64,000 nt of DNA, taken from assembly GCF_014192395.1 (NCBI RefSeq), contig NZ_JACHXW010000011.1, forward strand, positions 62,001-126,000, written 5' to 3'. A program made the translations under genes and the position numbers. The first letter of the stretch is position 1. The number at the start of each line of letters is the position of its first letter. The DNA comes from Paenibacillus endophyticus. Lineage in GTDB: Bacteria; Bacillota; Bacilli; Paenibacillales; Paenibacillaceae. This document shows, one piece after another, positions 9,201 through 16,816 of this stretch. The notes under the pieces were generated by a model that was given only the letters and a program-made list of their open reading frames with translations, did no database searches and was not told the DNA's origin.

Positions 9201-10985
9201 CCTGACCTGATTAAGCTCGGCCGCGGTTGCAATGAGATAAGGATCCTCTGTTGTTCCCGAACCACCGGCAAATACCGTACCGGTTGCCGGGAATGTCGCG
9301 GTTACCACTCCGGAATCGGCTGAATTTGTTACGACTGTTGCCCCCGCTAACGTGAAGAAATCCGAAGGCACTCCCTTCAACACATATCCCCTCTTGGGCG
9401 TGATCGTCAGCGTTGCCGTGTAAGTCTCTCCCTCTGCAAATCGGGGAGCAGCCTCAGGAGACCAAGCGATTGATGCGGTATATTCAGCTGTAGTTGTCTC
9501 CCGAATTGGCACTTCGCCCGCAACTGGCGCAGGTACCCCGCTAATCGCTGCACTCGCAATTACATTTATAGCATTTATCGTCACGGTATACGTAATCTTC
9601 GTTGCTCCATCCTGAGCCGTAACGATGACCTTATTGCCCGATGCCAATGTCGTCGCTACCGTGGTTCCATCGGCCTCATAAATCTCGAACGTAGCATTCG
9701 TTGCCGGCGTGATCGCTGCCTTCAACTCGTCTAACGTCACATCGCCCGGAATGCTCGTAATGGTCTCCGTCGCTGTCCCTCCCGTGCTCACCGTTCCAAA
9801 CCCGGATGTCAAAGTAGCTTTGGTGCTCAGCCATTGTGCATATAGGGTTGTATTCTCGGTTATCGAGAACGTGTCTGCTGACACATAGCTCGTACCGCTG
9901 CCATCCGCTAGCGTATTCCATCCCACGAAGACATAGTCGGTTTTGACTAAAGGATCTGAAAGATCTATATCTCCACTCACGGTAACCGTTTCATTATTGG
10001 AATATATGTTGTTGTCAGTCGGCACGGTTCCACCGGTGTTACCGTTACCGTCGTAGTTCATTTCACGGTAGAAAGCTTTCAAATAGGGATATCCTTCATT
10101 CACGTCAGGATCGATTCCCCAATAATCGTTAAAGCTCAGCCAACTTTCATACGTACTTAGCGTCTTCATCTCTAAAGTCGTTTTACCTTCGCCTTTCTCC
10201 GTATCACTTTGCCCTGTCGTTTCGCTGTCGTACAAGCTACGGAAGACTGGTCTGTAACTATAACCGACTAAACCTCCTGAATAAATTCCAGCTTTCACCT
10301 TTCCTGTCGCGTAACTGTCGCTGATCTTATCCGAGGAATTCATCGCTATCAAGCCACCTGCCTGCTGCTGCGCATTCACACTCGCATTGCTGTAGCTATT
10401 GCTGATTAGCGCCTCATACTGCCCTTGCCCTACCAAGCCTCCTACAGCAGTACTTCCTCTTATACTTCCCGTCGTAAAGCTTCCAATAATTGAGCCAGAA
10501 TTTAACGCTACCAAGCCTCCTACAGTGAAATTACCCACTACATTGATATTTTCCAGCCCGATATTAGTAATTGAACTTTCCTTAGCAGCTACTCCGAAAA
10601 GCCCAACATAAGAACTTCCTGGTCTATTAATGGTAAGATTTAAAATTTTGAACCCATTGCCGTTCAAGTGACCATGGAATGAATCTTCAACATTTTTACC
10701 AATCGGCGCCCAGCCTTCGCCTTCCGCATAACCGCTCAAATCGATATCCGCTGTCAGCTTAAAATGTATGTTGTTGCCCAAATGCCATCTGACCTCGTCG
10801 AGTTGGACAGCCGTTTCAATGAGATAAGGCTCATTGCTCGTACCCGTTCCTCCTGCGAATTCTACACCTGACGCAGCAGATACTTCATTCCCTCTATCGA
10901 ACAGCCCGTTCCATCCACCAAGTACCATTAACATCGCTAAGATAATAGACGTTACTTTCCTACTTGCTCTAAATCTTGTACTCAT
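6282..10985 (-). CDS. Giant SLH surface protein with GLUG and InlB B-repeat modules
   Basis: 1567 residues with GGAGGAG before the ATG. A signal peptide ends near VSAAS (residue ~38). Domain order: GLUG-motif array (~40-300; recurring GGLVG.N and S.ATG), InlB B-repeat (~310-385), an ATLTS...YTVTI module (~390-470), a bacterial repeat-like region (~475-565), a second GLUG array (~570-880), a second InlB B-repeat (~887-960), three more ATLTS modules (~967-1220, highly alike), a ZU5-like region (~1240-1370) and three SLH domains (~1385-1567). GLUG modules occur in surface proteins such as IgA-protease relatives. The tail is homologous to that of the gene downstream, so both are probably anchored to the same wall polymer. 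Probable role: adhesion or a surface layer component; no enzyme domain is seen. Confidence 0.88.
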   Translation of the reverse strand: MSTRFRASRKVTSIILAMLMVLGGWNGLFDRGNEVSAASGVEFAGGTGTSNEPYLIETAVQLDEVRWHLGNNIHFKLTADIDLSGYAEGEGWAPIGKNVEDSFHGHLNGNGFKILNLTINRPGSSYVGLFGVAAKESSITNIGLENINVVGNFTVGGLVALNSGSIIGSFTTGSIRGSTAVGGLVGQGQYEALISNSYSNASVNAQQQAGGLIAMNSSDKISDSYATGKVKAGIYSGGLVGYSYRPVFRSLYDSETTGQSDTEKGEGKTTLEMKTLSTYESWLSFNDYWGIDPDVNEGYPYLKAFYREMNYDGNGNTGGTVPTDNNIYSNNETVTVSGDIDLSDPLVKTDYVFVGWNTLADGSGTSYVSADTFSITENTTLYAQWLSTKATLTSGFGTVSTGGTATETITSIPGDVTLDELKAAITPATNATFEIYEADGTTVATTLASGNKVIVTAQDGATKITYTVTINAINVIASAAISGVPAPVAGEVPIRETTTAEYTASIAWSPEAAPRFAEGETYTATLTITPKRGYVLKGVPSDFFTLAGATVVTNSADSGVVTATFPATGTVFAGGSGTTEDPYLIATAAELNQVRYFLNASFKLTADIDLSGYAAGDGWVPIGNWYRAFAGNFDGNGYTIANLKSSRTKYNSEEPVGLFGYISQGIVSNVILENIDVGSRSYAGGLAGVNGGTITNSGVITGSVTGDSAGGLVGYNESSITNSFFAGSLSGAATYAGGLVGFNEGTINKSFATGNISGQHRTAGGLVGHNDGFLSDSYYNGSVNGKTFAGGLVGNTRYSIINSYATGAVTGDGRLGGLAGNNDLAINSFYDSETTGQTSSGTSGGTGLTTAAMMLQSSYEGWDFEHTWAIDSSLNEGYPYLQSSQLHHVAYNGNGETDGDLPSAETAYLRGTTVSVAGNTGNLVKTGYTFAGWNTLADGTGKSYSAADSFTITASKTLFARWINTTATLTSTIGTVSTGGTLQKTITNIPSTTTLEALKAAITPTAGATVKVYEADGTTAASTLATGYKVIVTAQDGVTQVTYTVTLVKTAATLTSTIGTVSANGTGNESITAIPYGTTLAALKAAITPAADATFEVYQADGITVATGLETGNKVIITAEDGVTQVTYTVTVLKKTDATLTSTIGTVSATGTGNETITAIPSGTTLAALKAAITPAADAMFEVYHADGVTVATVLATGNKVIVTAEDGVTQVTYTVTVNEATVPPISGGNGGSVVPTPAKVTSKDGSLTLPVGSIGEVSLEERFTITVPTGAVNQELKLTITKWLDTKNVLANKEVLASSVYEVLKNIPGNFIKPVTLTFAFDANNVKSGQGVAIFYFDEGKKEWVEVKGSKTSGNVISVEVNHFTKFAVLVVDQLTGLPVSEGTTPAELSDIAGHWAEASIKQAVKDGIVNGYVDGTFKPGKTITRAEFTVMLMKALNAQEAGAELTFTDKADIGTWARAAVAQAVQAGIISGYQDGTFQPNANITRAEMATMIGKAFELLLDPNAVTSFADDSSIPIWAKSAVAALKERGVVKGTGVNTFNPRAQTTRAEAVVMLLNMLNVVNEK

Positions 10986-11043
10986 GTCGTTTTCTCCTCC
11001 ATACCACTATTGAATTCGGACCTAAGTATAGGTCCCAAGCCAT

Positions 11044-11073
11044 ACAAAAAAACACTAACCAAAGTTAGTGTTT
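11044..11073 (-). terminator. Terminator of the LuxR-type ATPase regulator
   Basis: A perfect 10-bp stem AAACACTAAC (11050-11059) with its complement (11064-11073), followed on the minus strand by a T-run. It separates the regulator from the SLH gene downstream, so the two are not a simple operon. Confidence 0.85.
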
Positions 11074-11095
11074 CGCAAATATTGTAGAAAAAAGT

Positions 11096-14000
11096 CTAAT
11101 TTAAGAGTTCTAACTCCTTTGCACGGGCAATCGCCTGACTCCTTCTTTTAACTCCCAGTTTTCCGTATACGTTATGAATATAGCCTTTGACTGTTCCTTC
11201 TGTTAATCCGAATCGATAGGCAATTTCCTTATTCGTCAATCCATCTGTCAGCGCGTACAGGATCTCTGTTTCACGATTTGTAAGTGATTCGAATAACAGC
11301 TGTGAAGCTTTCGCAGAAGTTGATGACAGATCATCTGTTGGAACGATGGGTGAATAACTTTGGCTGCGAGCTTCATCTAATGATTTCACATACATCATTC
11401 GGGCAATCATTTGCTCCAGCATGACCCGTATTTCTTGAGTGAAAACGCCGGCTATAAGACTGTTCTCCAAGTAAAGTGCGAATGGCGTTAATCCTCCTGT
11501 GAAAAGAACAGGCATACACAGTACGGATTGGGACTGGTTTCTACGAATAGAGGGATCAGCGGAATAAGAGCTGTGCGAAGCATTAACAAGTACCACCGAT
11601 TCGCCTGTTTTCAGTACATAACGGATAATAGACTCACCATACGAAGCTCCGCTGCTATCGCTCAATGAAACTTCCTTTTCAACGGCGTAGCTCTCTCCCT
11701 CGCTACCCACAATAAATCCCTTTTCTGCACCAGAATAGCGGATTGCAAGCTCCAGGAATTGGTCCATGGTATGACAATGGTCTAGTGAACTCATCCATTC
11801 TTGCTGCTGTTTGTATTGCCTATTGTCCGCAGTAAGCCAAGACGTGAACTCAGACTTGATTTCGATTGCACTAGGCTCCTCTGTAACTGCCTTGTCATCC
11901 CCTATTCTCTCAATCGCAGCTGTTCTTAATCCTTCATTTGTTTCTCTCAGCTGCCTTGCTTTGGCAGTAGCGCCCCATCTTGTATAAGTGTCACAAGCAT
12001 CAGCAATAAGAGCCTCCGCCCCGTTCATACTCCCCATCTGCCTATAGAATACAGAGGCCCGTTCACAAGAAATAGCCTCCATTAGTCCCTCTCCTGCCTG
12101 GCGGGCTGCCCGGGTTGCCTCTTCGTATCGCTCGGCAGCAGCAACTCGATTGCCCTCCATCCGATAGATTTCAGCTGATAAGAGCAAATAAGCAGACGAA
12201 TCCTTGTCGCTATAGCCAGACCATCGCCTCATAGAACGCAAGTGCTCACGCAGCTTCATCCGTATCCTCTTCTGCTCATTCGGCGACGCTTCCGAGTACA
12301 TAGCAGCAAGCGTTAATGAATGGTACATCCTTTGTTTACGAACATGCGGCCGAGTTTGGAGGAATGTATTCTTCTCACCTCTCTTGGCCCATTCAAGGGC
12401 TTCCTGGTACCGCCCGAAGAGATAAGCAATCTCTATGTTACAGGTACATGTATAATAGACCTCGTTATTCAAAAAATCCTTGTATGGCTCGTTTAGTAAG
12501 GATTTAACGACTTCATCGCTTTCTCCAGCCCCATCTTGCATTTGTGCGATGTACCATTTTGCCCTACGAAAAATATTACGTGTGACTCCGTCCACAAGCT
12601 GCTGTGAAGTCTCTTCATAATCTTTGATCCGTGCAGATAATGAATACAAATCGCCGGTGTAGTTTGTTATAGTCGTCATCATCGCAATGCTAACATAGGT
12701 TAGATTAGCCGATTCCATCCCATATTGGATCGATTTCTCAAACTGCTTAATCCCTTCATCCGGATTAATAATGCCGACAAGGCCTTTCAGATAATATAAT
12801 CGGCTTCGCAGGTCTGCGCTGTCGAAGGAAGCTGCTAGATGGAATGCCTGATCTACATATTGAGGCCCCGTACGGAAACCTGACATTTTATAAATAACCA
12901 TCCCGTAGCTGGCAAGCATAAAGGAGAAAGCCTCATTGCTTCCATACTTTAGACCATAACGAACAAATCTTGAGAATAACACAGCTGACTGCTCTAGACT
13001 TAACACATAGACAGGGAGCGAAATCGCCATGACCAGGTCTGACAATGCTTTATAGCGCGGGTCACGATTAATCGGTAAATGTGGAACCTCGCTACCCTTA
13101 TTGAACAATGCACTCTGTGTCATTAATATTTCCTTTATAACTAATGCTTTGGAAGGCTTGCTTGGTAAATGCCAGCTGAGTTCTGCTAGCGCCTGCTGCC
13201 CAATATGGACAGCCGTTTCATCCTTCTTCAAATACGAATACATGGCAATACGTATCAAATAGATATGAGAACGTTCAACCACGTTTGTTGTGCAAGACAT
13301 TAAGTTTGCGAGTAATTCCTCCGCACGATCTGTATGACCACACATGTATTCACATTCCGATACCTCCAGCAGGAGCCGGTAATCAAGGGACGCTGTATTT
13401 TGCCAGTCGCCGCCAGAAAGACGTAAAGCGATTTCATAAAAATGGAGCGCAGCCGTAAATGCTGTTGTTGCCTTAGACTTTATACCCGCCTGATAGTTAA
13501 ATGCGGCAAGCTCTCTCTTCTCCGCATCATCCACTATCTTCTTGCTGCCCAGATTCAAGTGATGCACCATGTCAAATATAGTAAATACACTCTCACTTGA
13601 TAAATCATCTCGTATGACGCGGCCAATGCTCAGATGTAAGCTCGTTTGGTCCGATTCAGACATGGTCATGTAAGCTGCCTGTTGAATACGGTCATGCAAG
13701 AATCTATAATAACGTTCAACACCGTCTGACTCCTCAGTGTCATTTTCTCGGCAGATTAGACCCTCTTCCTCTATTACATGCAGAAGTCTGCGTACATGCA
13801 GCAGAGAATTCCCACTAACTAAAGAGATCGTGAGTGGACAGAAACGATGTCCGATAGCTGCTCCTATGGCTAACAGCTCGATCTTTTCGGGGGATAGCAT
13901 ACGAATACGAGCCTCTATTAAATGTACAATGTCCGGATCCTCAGGAATGTCCGTGATGACAGATGGTTCCCATACCCATGACGCCTCTACTTCATCATAA

Positions 14001-15454
14001 TAAAGCTTATTCTCTCGATACAGATTGTCCAGTAGACGATTCAAGTATAATGGATTGCCGCCTGTTCGGTGGTATAACACCTCCGCGAGCGAGCGAATAC
14101 GGGCGGAGTTCTCATCAAGAACATCCGATACGAATTGTCTCACTTCGATGTAGGACAGAGCCTCGAGATGGATATGATGTACAGATAATTGGAATTCATC
14201 ATGCAAGGAAAGCGACTCCGCCATCCATGCAGCTGCATCCACTTTATTCTCTTCATGTTTTTGCCATCCTAAAGTGAATTCCTCCCTAAACGCACTGATC
14301 ACTAGTAAGCCAGGCCGTGCTTGATCATGTACAATTGTACGAAGAACATCTATGGTAGCAGGATCTGCCCATTGAAGATCATCAAGGAAAATGACTAAGG
14401 GATGCTGCTTATCTACAAAAACTTTTATGAATATAGGCACTAAGCGGTTAAAGCGAATAGCAGCCTCAGCAGGATGCAGCGGTTCTATTGCTGGAATGAC
14501 ATCGAACAGCTCTGCAGCTTCCGGTAAAAGCTGTACAATGACAGCTGCTCCCAGGCCTAAGGCCTTTGTTAATTGTTTCTTCAGCTTCGCTACTCGATCC
14601 GGTGATTCGCTCCATATTTGCCGAATGAGGCTTCGCAAAGCTTCCAGCAGTGAAGAGAACGGAATGTCGCGATTCATCATATCGCATTTGCCACTAACGA
14701 ACCGACCGCCATCCCTTCTAACTAACATCTGAAGTGCTCGAACGAGCACCGTTTTACCGCTTCCTGCGCTTCCGCTAACGAAAACAAACGAAGATGCACC
14801 AGCTTTTGCCTGTTCGAAAGCATCTCGGAGAGCTCTTTCTTCCACTTCACGACCAAAGAGGGTCTGAGGAAGCCGAAACCGGCTTGCCTCATCTGCCTGA
14901 GCGATTTCGAAGGATATGACTTCTCCCTTTTCTTCCATAGATAAGGCGCACCACTTCAAATCACTTAATAAACCATATGCACTCTGATAGCGCTCTTCCG
15001 GATTCTTCGACAACAGCTTCATAATAACAGCCTCAAGCGAGCCAGCCATTTCCGAACGCCATTCGCTTAGAGGCTTTGGTACAACAGCAAGGTGTACATG
15101 TATCCATTCTTCTACACTTTGTGCATGAAACGGCAGTCGCCCTGACAGCATCTCATAAAAGATCATACCAAGGGCATACAGATCGCTGCGTCCATCTGGC
15201 ATATGATTGATTCTGCCTGTTTGTTCGGGGGACATATAAGTGTAATCCATGAGTAGCGGATCTATGGAAATAGCTGCTTTCATATCCAATTGAATTTGAA
15301 TATTCGCTGGACTCCAATTTCCAAATAATTCATTCTGCTTGTGAGCCAAATGTACCGACTCCGTCAGTCCTATAGCTATATGTAAGAAGGAGCTGACGTT
15401 CATTGGGCCTCCGTTCATCATTTCCTTTAAATGAATAGCTTCTGTAAGAACCAT
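11096..15454 (-). CDS. Large LuxR-family regulator: partial kinase-like lobe, AAA ATPase, TPR region, GAF-like domain, HTH
   Basis: About 1452 residues. Residues ~30-170 match only the C-lobe of a Ser/Thr kinase: GNWSPANIQI stands where HRDLKPAN is expected, and YMSPEQTG and DLYALGMIFYEMLSGRLPF are clear. There is no glycine loop or N-lobe lysine, and DP replaces DFG, so it is a pseudokinase fragment. Then an AAA/NACHT-type ATPase (Walker A GSAGSGKT ~229; Walker B VIFLDDLQW ~356), a long helical TPR-like region, a GAF-like segment (~1195-1340) and a C-terminal LuxR HTH (LTNRETEILYALTDGLTNKE). It is a cytoplasmic, nucleotide-switched activator of MalT/LAL or trifunctional-kinase type. I chose the ATG at 15454 (GGAG 11 bases upstream); a GTG at 15466 is possible. 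The SLH genes downstream are plausible targets by position only. Confidence 0.85.
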   Translation of the reverse strand: MVLTEAIHLKEMMNGGPMNVSSFLHIAIGLTESVHLAHKQNELFGNWSPANIQIQLDMKAAISIDPLLMDYTYMSPEQTGRINHMPDGRSDLYALGMIFYEMLSGRLPFHAQSVEEWIHVHLAVVPKPLSEWRSEMAGSLEAVIMKLLSKNPEERYQSAYGLLSDLKWCALSMEEKGEVISFEIAQADEASRFRLPQTLFGREVEERALRDAFEQAKAGASSFVFVSGSAGSGKTVLVRALQMLVRRDGGRFVSGKCDMMNRDIPFSSLLEALRSLIRQIWSESPDRVAKLKKQLTKALGLGAAVIVQLLPEAAELFDVIPAIEPLHPAEAAIRFNRLVPIFIKVFVDKQHPLVIFLDDLQWADPATIDVLRTIVHDQARPGLLVISAFREEFTLGWQKHEENKVDAAAWMAESLSLHDEFQLSVHHIHLEALSYIEVRQFVSDVLDENSARIRSLAEVLYHRTGGNPLYLNRLLDNLYRENKLYYDEVEASWVWEPSVITDIPEDPDIVHLIEARIRMLSPEKIELLAIGAAIGHRFCPLTISLVSGNSLLHVRRLLHVIEEEGLICRENDTEESDGVERYYRFLHDRIQQAAYMTMSESDQTSLHLSIGRVIRDDLSSESVFTIFDMVHHLNLGSKKIVDDAEKRELAAFNYQAGIKSKATTAFTAALHFYEIALRLSGGDWQNTASLDYRLLLEVSECEYMCGHTDRAEELLANLMSCTTNVVERSHIYLIRIAMYSYLKKDETAVHIGQQALAELSWHLPSKPSKALVIKEILMTQSALFNKGSEVPHLPINRDPRYKALSDLVMAISLPVYVLSLEQSAVLFSRFVRYGLKYGSNEAFSFMLASYGMVIYKMSGFRTGPQYVDQAFHLAASFDSADLRSRLYYLKGLVGIINPDEGIKQFEKSIQYGMESANLTYVSIAMMTTITNYTGDLYSLSARIKDYEETSQQLVDGVTRNIFRRAKWYIAQMQDGAGESDEVVKSLLNEPYKDFLNNEVYYTCTCNIEIAYLFGRYQEALEWAKRGEKNTFLQTRPHVRKQRMYHSLTLAAMYSEASPNEQKRIRMKLREHLRSMRRWSGYSDKDSSAYLLLSAEIYRMEGNRVAAAERYEEATRAARQAGEGLMEAISCERASVFYRQMGSMNGAEALIADACDTYTRWGATAKARQLRETNEGLRTAAIERIGDDKAVTEEPSAIEIKSEFTSWLTADNRQYKQQQEWMSSLDHCHTMDQFLELAIRYSGAEKGFIVGSEGESYAVEKEVSLSDSSGASYGESIIRYVLKTGESVVLVNASHSSYSADPSIRRNQSQSVLCMPVLFTGGLTPFALYLENSLIAGVFTQEIRVMLEQMIARMMYVKSLDEARSQSYSPIVPTDDLSSTSAKASQLLFESLTNRETEILYALTDGLTNKEIAYRFGLTEGTVKGYIHNVYGKLGVKRRSQAIARAKELELLN

Positions 15455-15480
15455 CCCAGTTTCCACTCCAATTCGTTCTT

Positions 15481-15521
15481 AGTGCATCATACCCAGTGCA
15501 TCTTTTAATTCTATCATTATA
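15481..15521 (-). promoter_or_regulatory. Putative promoter and direct repeat upstream of the LuxR-type regulator
   Basis: On the minus strand a TATAAT -10 element (15516-15521) is followed by two copies of GATGCACT (15495-15502 and 15481-15488, 14-bp period). The repeats lie between the -10 and the start codon and could be an operator. The -35 is weak, as expected for an activator-dependent promoter. Confidence 0.4.
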
Positions 15522-15735
15522 TCGGAATGACGCGCATACGAATTCATCTCAGAATTCGAACAACTAATAAAGTGAGAAATGAACATATATATTTACGGCA
15601 GCTCATGCGGTATAAAGGCACCGTCCCCCGTTTCTTCCTTTATTTCACGCAAAAAAGCCTCCTCGTTATTTTCTCCTTCTTCCACGTCGCCGAGCAGCTT
15701 ACACACCCCAAAAAATCAAAATTACTCAAATAGAA

Positions 15736-15771
15736 AATTAAAAATCCACAACCTTGTACAGTTGTGGATTT
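15736..15771 (-). terminator. Terminator following the ssrA 3' fragment
   Basis: An 11-bp stem AAATCCACAAC (15742-15752) with GTTGTGGATTT (15761-15771). The minus-strand reading ends in a T-rich run. It begins 4 bases after the CCA end of the tmRNA fragment, as expected for the native ssrA terminator. Confidence 0.8.
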
Positions 15772-15774
15772 ACA

Positions 15775-15875
15775 TGGTGGAAGCGAGGGGAATTGAACCC
15801 CTGTCCGAAGATCACACCATACAGGCTTTTAAAGGGTGTAGTCACAGTTTTGATGTCACCCAGGATCGCCCCTAT
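15775..15875 (-). ncRNA. ssrA: tmRNA 3' end fragment (ssrA remnant, likely attachment site)
   Basis: The minus strand ends ...TTCGGAC, AGGGG stem, TTCAATT T-loop, CCCCT stem, CGCTTCC acceptor strand, A, CCA. This is the exact layout of the tmRNA T-arm and acceptor. Upstream bases GACTACACCC...GGTGTG match the final pseudoknot and H2 region. Homology stops near 15875, right at the stop codon of the doc-like gene. The mRNA-like domain, tag reading frame and 5' half are absent, so this piece cannot work alone. Such 3' fragments are left where an integrative element has inserted in ssrA. The complete gene should be elsewhere in the genome. Confidence 0.82.
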
Positions 15876-15878
15876 GAA

Positions 15879-16271
15879 TTATCTGTCGACAGAATGTTCT
15901 TTTAAAATGTTTGCTGTAGTCTCCATCGAATGAATTCCTTTTGCAATATCTACAATAAATTCCACTGCGTATTTACGTTCCATTCTTAGATGTTTTCCAT
16001 TCAACATAAGGAATGATTTTGTAACCAGATAGGCAGTCCGTTTATTGCCATTGTGAAAGCAATGATTCTTCACCAGAGACTCTAGTAGGGCAGCGGCTTT
16101 GTCAAATAAATATGGATAAGCATCTTCTCCAAAATCACTTTGTTGAGGTCTATGTACCGCAGACTCCAACAGGCCGTGATCCTTCACACCCGCTTGGTCT
16201 GCGTCGTTCATTTTCTTCATCATGAAATAGTGGGCAGAAATAACCTCTTCTTTGGTTAGGAATGTTGTCAT
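15879..16271 (-). CDS. doc: Death-on-curing (Doc) family toxin
   Basis: 130 residues, the usual Doc size. The catalytic Fic/Doc motif HCFHNGNKRT is at residues ~70-79 (HxFxxGNKRT), and the downstream helix AYLVTKSFLMLNG is typical. Doc proteins use ATP to phosphorylate elongation factor Tu and stop translation; this is known for the phage P1 family member and inferred here. It starts one base after the stop codon of the AbrB-like antitoxin, so the pair is translationally coupled. Its stop codon sits against the ssrA fragment, suggesting the pair arrived with, or marks the end of, an integrated element. Confidence 0.88.
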   Translation of the reverse strand: MTTFLTKEEVISAHYFMMKKMNDADQAGVKDHGLLESAVHRPQQSDFGEDAYPYLFDKAAALLESLVKNHCFHNGNKRTAYLVTKSFLMLNGKHLRMERKYAVEFIVDIAKGIHSMETTANILKEHSVDR

Positions 16272-16272
16272 T

Positions 16273-16566
16273 TCATCTATCCCTTAAATCCTCAAGGATA
16301 CCTTCATCTTCTTCAAACACGTCAAAGAACGCTTCAAGAACTTCTGGTCTTACATTATCGGGGAGTTGAACTTGCCGAACCTTTTTCAATACCACTTCAC
16401 CACGATCATTTTCAATAAATTCAATCTCATCGCCTTGTGAGACATTCAACTTTTCAGCCAGACTTTTTGGCAAGCTTACTCCCAAGCTATTGCCCATTCT
16501 TCCAATTTTGCGAGAATAACGCTTCACATTCTGCCTATCATTTGTCACTTTGATCACACCATTCAT
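16273..16566 (-). CDS. AbrB/MazE-type antitoxin of the Doc toxin
   Basis: 97 residues from the second ATG of a MNM start; AAGGAG is 7 bases before it, a better spacing than the ATG at 16572. Residues ~18-55 form an AbrB/SpoVT swapped-hairpin DNA-binding domain (RKIGRMGNSLGVSLPKSLA, then GDEIEF). The acidic tail (FFDVFEEDEGILEDLRDR) is the likely toxin-binding segment. The protein should neutralise Doc and repress its own promoter. A perfect palindrome lies 39 bases upstream. A longer reading from 16668 is open but lacks a ribosome binding site. Confidence 0.85.
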   Translation of the reverse strand: MNGVIKVTNDRQNVKRYSRKIGRMGNSLGVSLPKSLAEKLNVSQGDEIEFIENDRGEVVLKKVRQVQLPDNVRPEVLEAFFDVFEEDEGILEDLRDR

Positions 16567-16604
16567 ATTCATTCTCCTTTCTATATTATGATCGGCCTTC
16601 GACC

Positions 16605-16621
16605 AGTTATACCTTATAACT
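16605..16621 (-). promoter_or_regulatory. Palindromic operator candidate of the toxin-antitoxin operon
   Basis: AGTTATA-N3-TATAACT is a perfect inverted repeat centred about 47 bases before the antitoxin ATG, with TATAA sequence inside it. Such sites are where AbrB-type antitoxins autorepress. The binding role is inferred from position and symmetry. Confidence 0.5.
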
Positions 16622-16677
16622 GTTACTACTTTTTTAACGTATGTACATCTTATCAAAATTCTAAACACTTATAAAGC

Positions 16678-16707
16678 AAAAACCCGACCTCACGAGGTCG
16701 GGTTTTT
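16678..16707. terminator. Bidirectional terminator between the TA pair and the polyamine gene pair
   Basis: A perfect 14-bp stem AAAAACCCGACCTC/GAGGTCGGGTTTTT gives T-runs on both strands. It ends the minus-strand operon that finishes at 16817. Confidence 0.85.
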
Positions 16708-16714
16708 CATGGTT

Positions 16715-16726
16715 TGGTGGAGGCGA
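16715..16726 (-). repeat. Possible second ssrA 3'-end scar (12 bp)
   Basis: TGGTGGAGGCGA on the plus strand is the complement of the usual tmRNA 3' terminus TCGCCTCCACCA. As at 15775, it sits beside a terminator hairpin. Homology does not extend further, so chance cannot be excluded. Confidence 0.3.
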
Positions 16727-16816
16727 AACGTGGCTGCGCAAAACCACCATTCACCGCCTGATGCTACTCGATTAGCCAATCGTGCTCACTCGCCCCTGTT
16801 TAACGGGATTGAATTT

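Noticed and set aside
15579..15905. Plus-strand ORF containing ARGIEPLSE
   Set aside because: This is the well-known spurious translation across the antisense of a tmRNA or tRNA 3' end, here the ssrA fragment at 15775-15875.
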